Made by a program: the position numbers and the translations under genes
In this document: positions 60,617-64,000 of the stretch, one piece after another
Numbering within the stretch: the stretch's first letter is position 1
Layout: every line of letters begins with the position of its first letter
Assembly: GCF_016545825.1 (NCBI RefSeq)
Contig: NC_052617.1
Location: 57,120,472 to 57,184,471, forward strand
Direction: 5' to 3'
DNA from: Eucalyptus grandis
Taxonomy: Eukaryota > Streptophyta > Magnoliopsida > Myrtales > Myrtaceae
DNA length: 64,000 nucleotides
Notes under the pieces: model-generated
What the model saw: only the letters and a program-made list of their open reading frames with translations
The model's database searches: none
What the model was told of the DNA's origin: nothing

Positions 60617-63600
60617 TCATCTACCATCTCCGATCATCTCACCAAGCATGGGTGTCGTTGCAATTTCCGGTGAAAAATTTGTAGTTCCAACAGTGCTTGC
60701 AGTGAATGAAGAGTTGTAAGGGCTCTTGTCTGTGCTCTTATCAGCAGTCTCAGCCAAGGAGCTAGTGGTATCATTGAATCTCCAATCAGTCAAGTAGCCT
60801 GGCCTCGTGGACACGGTCACCACTTCAATATCTCCAGAGAGCATTGCCACCACACGGGACATTGGGGGTCTCGGCGCTGGTGATGTTTGAGTGCACAAGA
60901 GCGCTATTGCAACCATGCGTTTTGCCTCTTCTTCATTGAACTCTGATAATCTAGAATCAACCAGCTCAATGACACGGTTGGTTTCGTGCAGGTTCCAAGC
61001 CTGAGAAGCAGGAACAAAAAGTGACAAGAATGTAATCAGGCAACCTCATAGATAGAATTAACAGGGAAGAATGATAGGAAGAAGGATAATGATGTTTCCT
61101 TCTTAAATGGCCATAAAACAACTGAACAAGTGGCAGAATATTCAAGCGCGTACCCATTCAAGGAGATATATTTTTTCTTCTTCCAAGCTAGGGTCTGAAT
61201 TTGACCTTCCGCTAACAACCTCTAGAGCCACCACGCCAAACGCAAACACATCTGCCTTCTCTGTGAGGTGGCCACGCATTGCATACTCGGGAGCAAGATA
61301 TCCACTACAAAAGCAATGAGAAAGCAGAATTAGATTCTTAGCAATTGTAGCCGTCAATGTACTAATGCATATGGCTCTGTTTGCATATGACAAAAGAACA
61401 TGGAGCTTACATGGTTCCCGCGACACGGGTGCTTATATGGGTCTTCTTATCATCATAAAGTTTAGCCAAACCGAAGTCTGATATTTTAGGTGTGAGCTCA
61501 GAGTCCAGCAGAATATTACTGGCCTTCACATCCCTATGCACGATTCTCAACCTTGACTCCTCATGAAGATAAGCTAGGCCCCTTGCAATACCCAGACAGA
61601 TATCAAACCGTGTTGCCCAATCAAGATTCAAGGTCCTTTGCCCTGCACCGTGGAGGCACTATATCATAAGTCCAAGCGTCACTTTTTACATGACGAAAGA
61701 CATAATTGAGGTGAATATTCTGTCACCTACCAAACATTGCCTGATCAAGACTCTTGTTTTCTAGATACTCATATACAAGAAGCCGATTATCAGCATCAAT
61801 GCAGCATCCATACAATTTAACAAGGTTGCGGTGTTGCACAGCAGATATAGTGGCAATCTCTGTCACGAATTGATTCTTTCCCTGATGGGATGTTACAGAT
61901 AGTTGCTTAACAGCAATCACTCTCCCATCATCAAGTGTTCCCTAATGTCACTGATATGGTCAGTACTTCAATATAAAAAAATGCTTAATCCATTTTGAGA
62001 CCAAGAAATGCCATTCATCTTCCAAAACTACACTGTATTAGCATATAGATGACAAATGAAGGATGGTCAACCTAATTTATGTTACTTAATCTGGACCTAG
62101 CAAACATAACCAAGAAAATTGCCCATTCATTACTCACTTCAAACCTTACGTAATCAACAATTTGTTATACTATCCACGGATATTTGGATGGCCTCCATTG
62201 AACTTCTTTCTTTCCTGGACATAATTTAGGATCTATTACAGTCATCCTCCAAAGCCAAAGGATGATTTCCTAAAGAATGAAAAAGCAATAAGCGAAGAAG
62301 GGCTTTTCTTTTCAAGGCAGATTAAATATCGGAAGTTCGGTCAACCAGCACACGAAAACCAGTCTTTTTCTTTTTGGCCCAAGGTACGGAAACCGTAATC
62401 GCTGTTCCTTTACCGATGCGTTTCTCTTCTCTTTTTTTATTCTTTCTCCAAGAAACACTTTCAGAAAGATCAACCATCGACTTAGTTCTTATGACAAGCT
62501 AAGATCACATCAGCTATAGTTGAAGAAGCAATAGTGATAAGATCAGCTTTTGCAAGGAGCCAAGCACCTCAATTCTGCCGACATTTAATTGTGACACCAA
62601 TCCATCGACATATACTCTTTTGTGTTATCTAATGCATTACAACAAACCTTGAAAACAGGGCCGAATCCTCCCTCCCCAAGTTTGTTATTGGGATTGAAGT
62701 CATCTGTAGCAGCCTTTAGTTCTGCATAGCTGAAAGTGTAAGGTCTAGCATCCATGCCAAGGAACTCTGTAAGACACAATAATGCAGATAAGATTCCTGC
62801 TATTAGAATATTTCACAACCTTTTGCCACTTAATTTTTGACTTTTCGGAAATATATTAACCGCTTAATTAGTCATCCATCAAAATCAAAATGCATTCATG
62901 AAATTTAGCTTCAACTAGAAAACATGGAAATTCCACTTCCTACCACCAGTGGGCAATGAGCTCAAAAGCTCTTAATGACAGCAGCATTTTGATATGGAGA
63001 TTTCTCATTCTTTTTACCTCTGGAGAACATTGTTTTCATCTTTTATCCAAAACCATAATTAGCACATAAGATTACAGATAGGAAATTATCATGGGGAAGC
63101 TATCGGAAACTTCATATAGTGTGGTTTACCTTGATCTTCAATCATGCGTGCCATTCTCCTTCTCCAAACAACATAGAACACCAGGAGAACAGCCACCAAA
63201 CCGACCACTCCAACACCAGTAGCAACTCCAACTATCAAGCCAGTGTGATCCTTTTTGCGGGTTGGGGTTGGGGGTTTGTTACTGACAGTGGGTATAAAGT
63301 CTGCACAAAGTCTGCCAATTTAGTAATGTTTTAAAAAGTGGTGCTGGGAGCATGAGCAGGTTTTATCATAGTACCTGGGACAGCACTAATGGCTGAAATT
63401 AGCGGTCCATATGTCGCTTGCTTTGGTACACAACAAGTCCCTTTTCCAGCCCAAAAGAAGTGTATTTCAAGATAGTTTGCTGTTACCCGAGCCTGATACA
63501 ATTTTGAGACAGCTGTAAAAGAGGCACCATCTGCCTCTTTCTGTATGTCAAAATCCTTTGCAACGAGGTTTCCCTGAAATAAGCACAAATGGCATTGGCA

Positions 63601-64000
63601 ATTGACCATGACCTTTCTTAGTAAAACAAGAAGCCTGGTAAAGCATGGCCCTACCTGTATGTATATATCAAAAAGACGCCTCCCAAGACGTTTCCATTCA
63701 GTATTCTGGATTTGTATTTCAGCAAACTGGAGGGTAAGATTATAGTTTCCATTCTCCAGCCCTAATCCATAGTATCGTAGAGATGAAGCAGAAACCCGAG
63801 CAGTCTGGAACAGTTCTGAGTCTAAAGTGTTGGTGAACTGGGATAGCGAGGAAGCATTATAGGTGGGGTTGTTGCTTCCCGTGAAATAACCAACATTGCT
63901 CACTGCCCACCTCTCTGAGTCGGTCACGTAGTAGGTAGCAGGACCGAAACTGATATTATCCCTCTCATACACAATATCACTGGACGAAGTAATCTGAGGG
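60617..64000 (-). CDS. RLK-D: LRR-malectin receptor-like kinase, 5' part beyond window
   Basis: Best preserved copy, LRR-VIII-2 type (At1g56140-like). Exons in the window: malectin 63655 to beyond 64000 and 63375-63573; membrane helix 63130-63300 ([15 protein letters not shown], then WRRR); kinase 62648-62766 ([10 protein letters not shown]), 61731-61941 (AVKQL, '[18 protein letters not shown]'), 61411-61642 ([11 protein letters not shown], 'STRVAGTM'), 61154-61304 ('[18 protein letters not shown]') and 60617-61000 ('[17 protein letters not shown]', stop). All keep frame and GT-AG borders, and every canonical kinase residue I looked for is present, so an active Ser/Thr kinase is expected. It would sense an apoplastic ligand through the LRR-malectin ectodomain; the ligand is unknown. 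The LRR exons and start lie outside the window. Confidence 0.93.

Overview
This window is nuclear DNA from a flowering plant. Its genes are split by GT-AG introns, the gene families are plant ones (LRR-malectin receptor kinases of the LRR-VIII-2 type, AAA-ATPases of the BCS1/AATP1 type, an ISS1-type aminotransferase), and Ty1-copia, Ty3-gypsy, LINE, hAT and Mutator-like remnants plus plastid-derived fragments are scattered through it. The GC-rich fold-back elements with ends like 'AAAAAAGTCCTAAACC' remind me of Myrtales genomes such as Eucalyptus, but that is a guess. A run of 100 N at 25144-25243 marks an assembly gap of unknown size.

Layout. 1-8.4 kb: repeats only, with a broken LINE ORF1 (minus) and a probable long LTR with internal tandem repeats. 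10.6-24.4 kb: a tandem pair of single-exon AAA-ATPase genes on the minus strand. The first (10823-12268) is open for 481 codons; the second (22162-23670) carries three frame-changing indels. Between them lie a hAT element with perfect 8-bp target duplications and a decayed Ty3-gypsy element. 25.2-64 kb: a tandem array of LRR-malectin receptor kinase genes, all on the minus strand. RLK-D (60617 to beyond 64000) looks intact. RLK-C is only exons 1-2. RLK-B (32305-45489) keeps 24 recognisable exons but has three stop codons, a frameshift, a damaged kinase core and a copia element in an LRR intron. RLK-A is a single intact first exon beside the assembly gap.

Between the kinase copies are two damaged copies of an ISS1-type aminotransferase gene (29.6-31.0 kb and 45.67-48.68 kb), a mosaic of plastid gene pieces (49.1-49.8 kb), a LINE 3' end, a 1126-bp fold-back element with perfect 10-bp target duplications, and copia/Sirevirus-like remnants.

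How it fits together. The only two genes I consider likely functional are the AAA-ATPase at 10823-12268 and RLK-D at the right edge. The rest records repeated unequal duplication followed by decay. The paralogous copies act as internal references: they show empty sites for several transposon insertions, and they locate the breakpoint where the aminotransferase copy was fused to the RLK-B first exon. I found no operon-like or otherwise new biochemical system. The notable content is structural and evolutionary.
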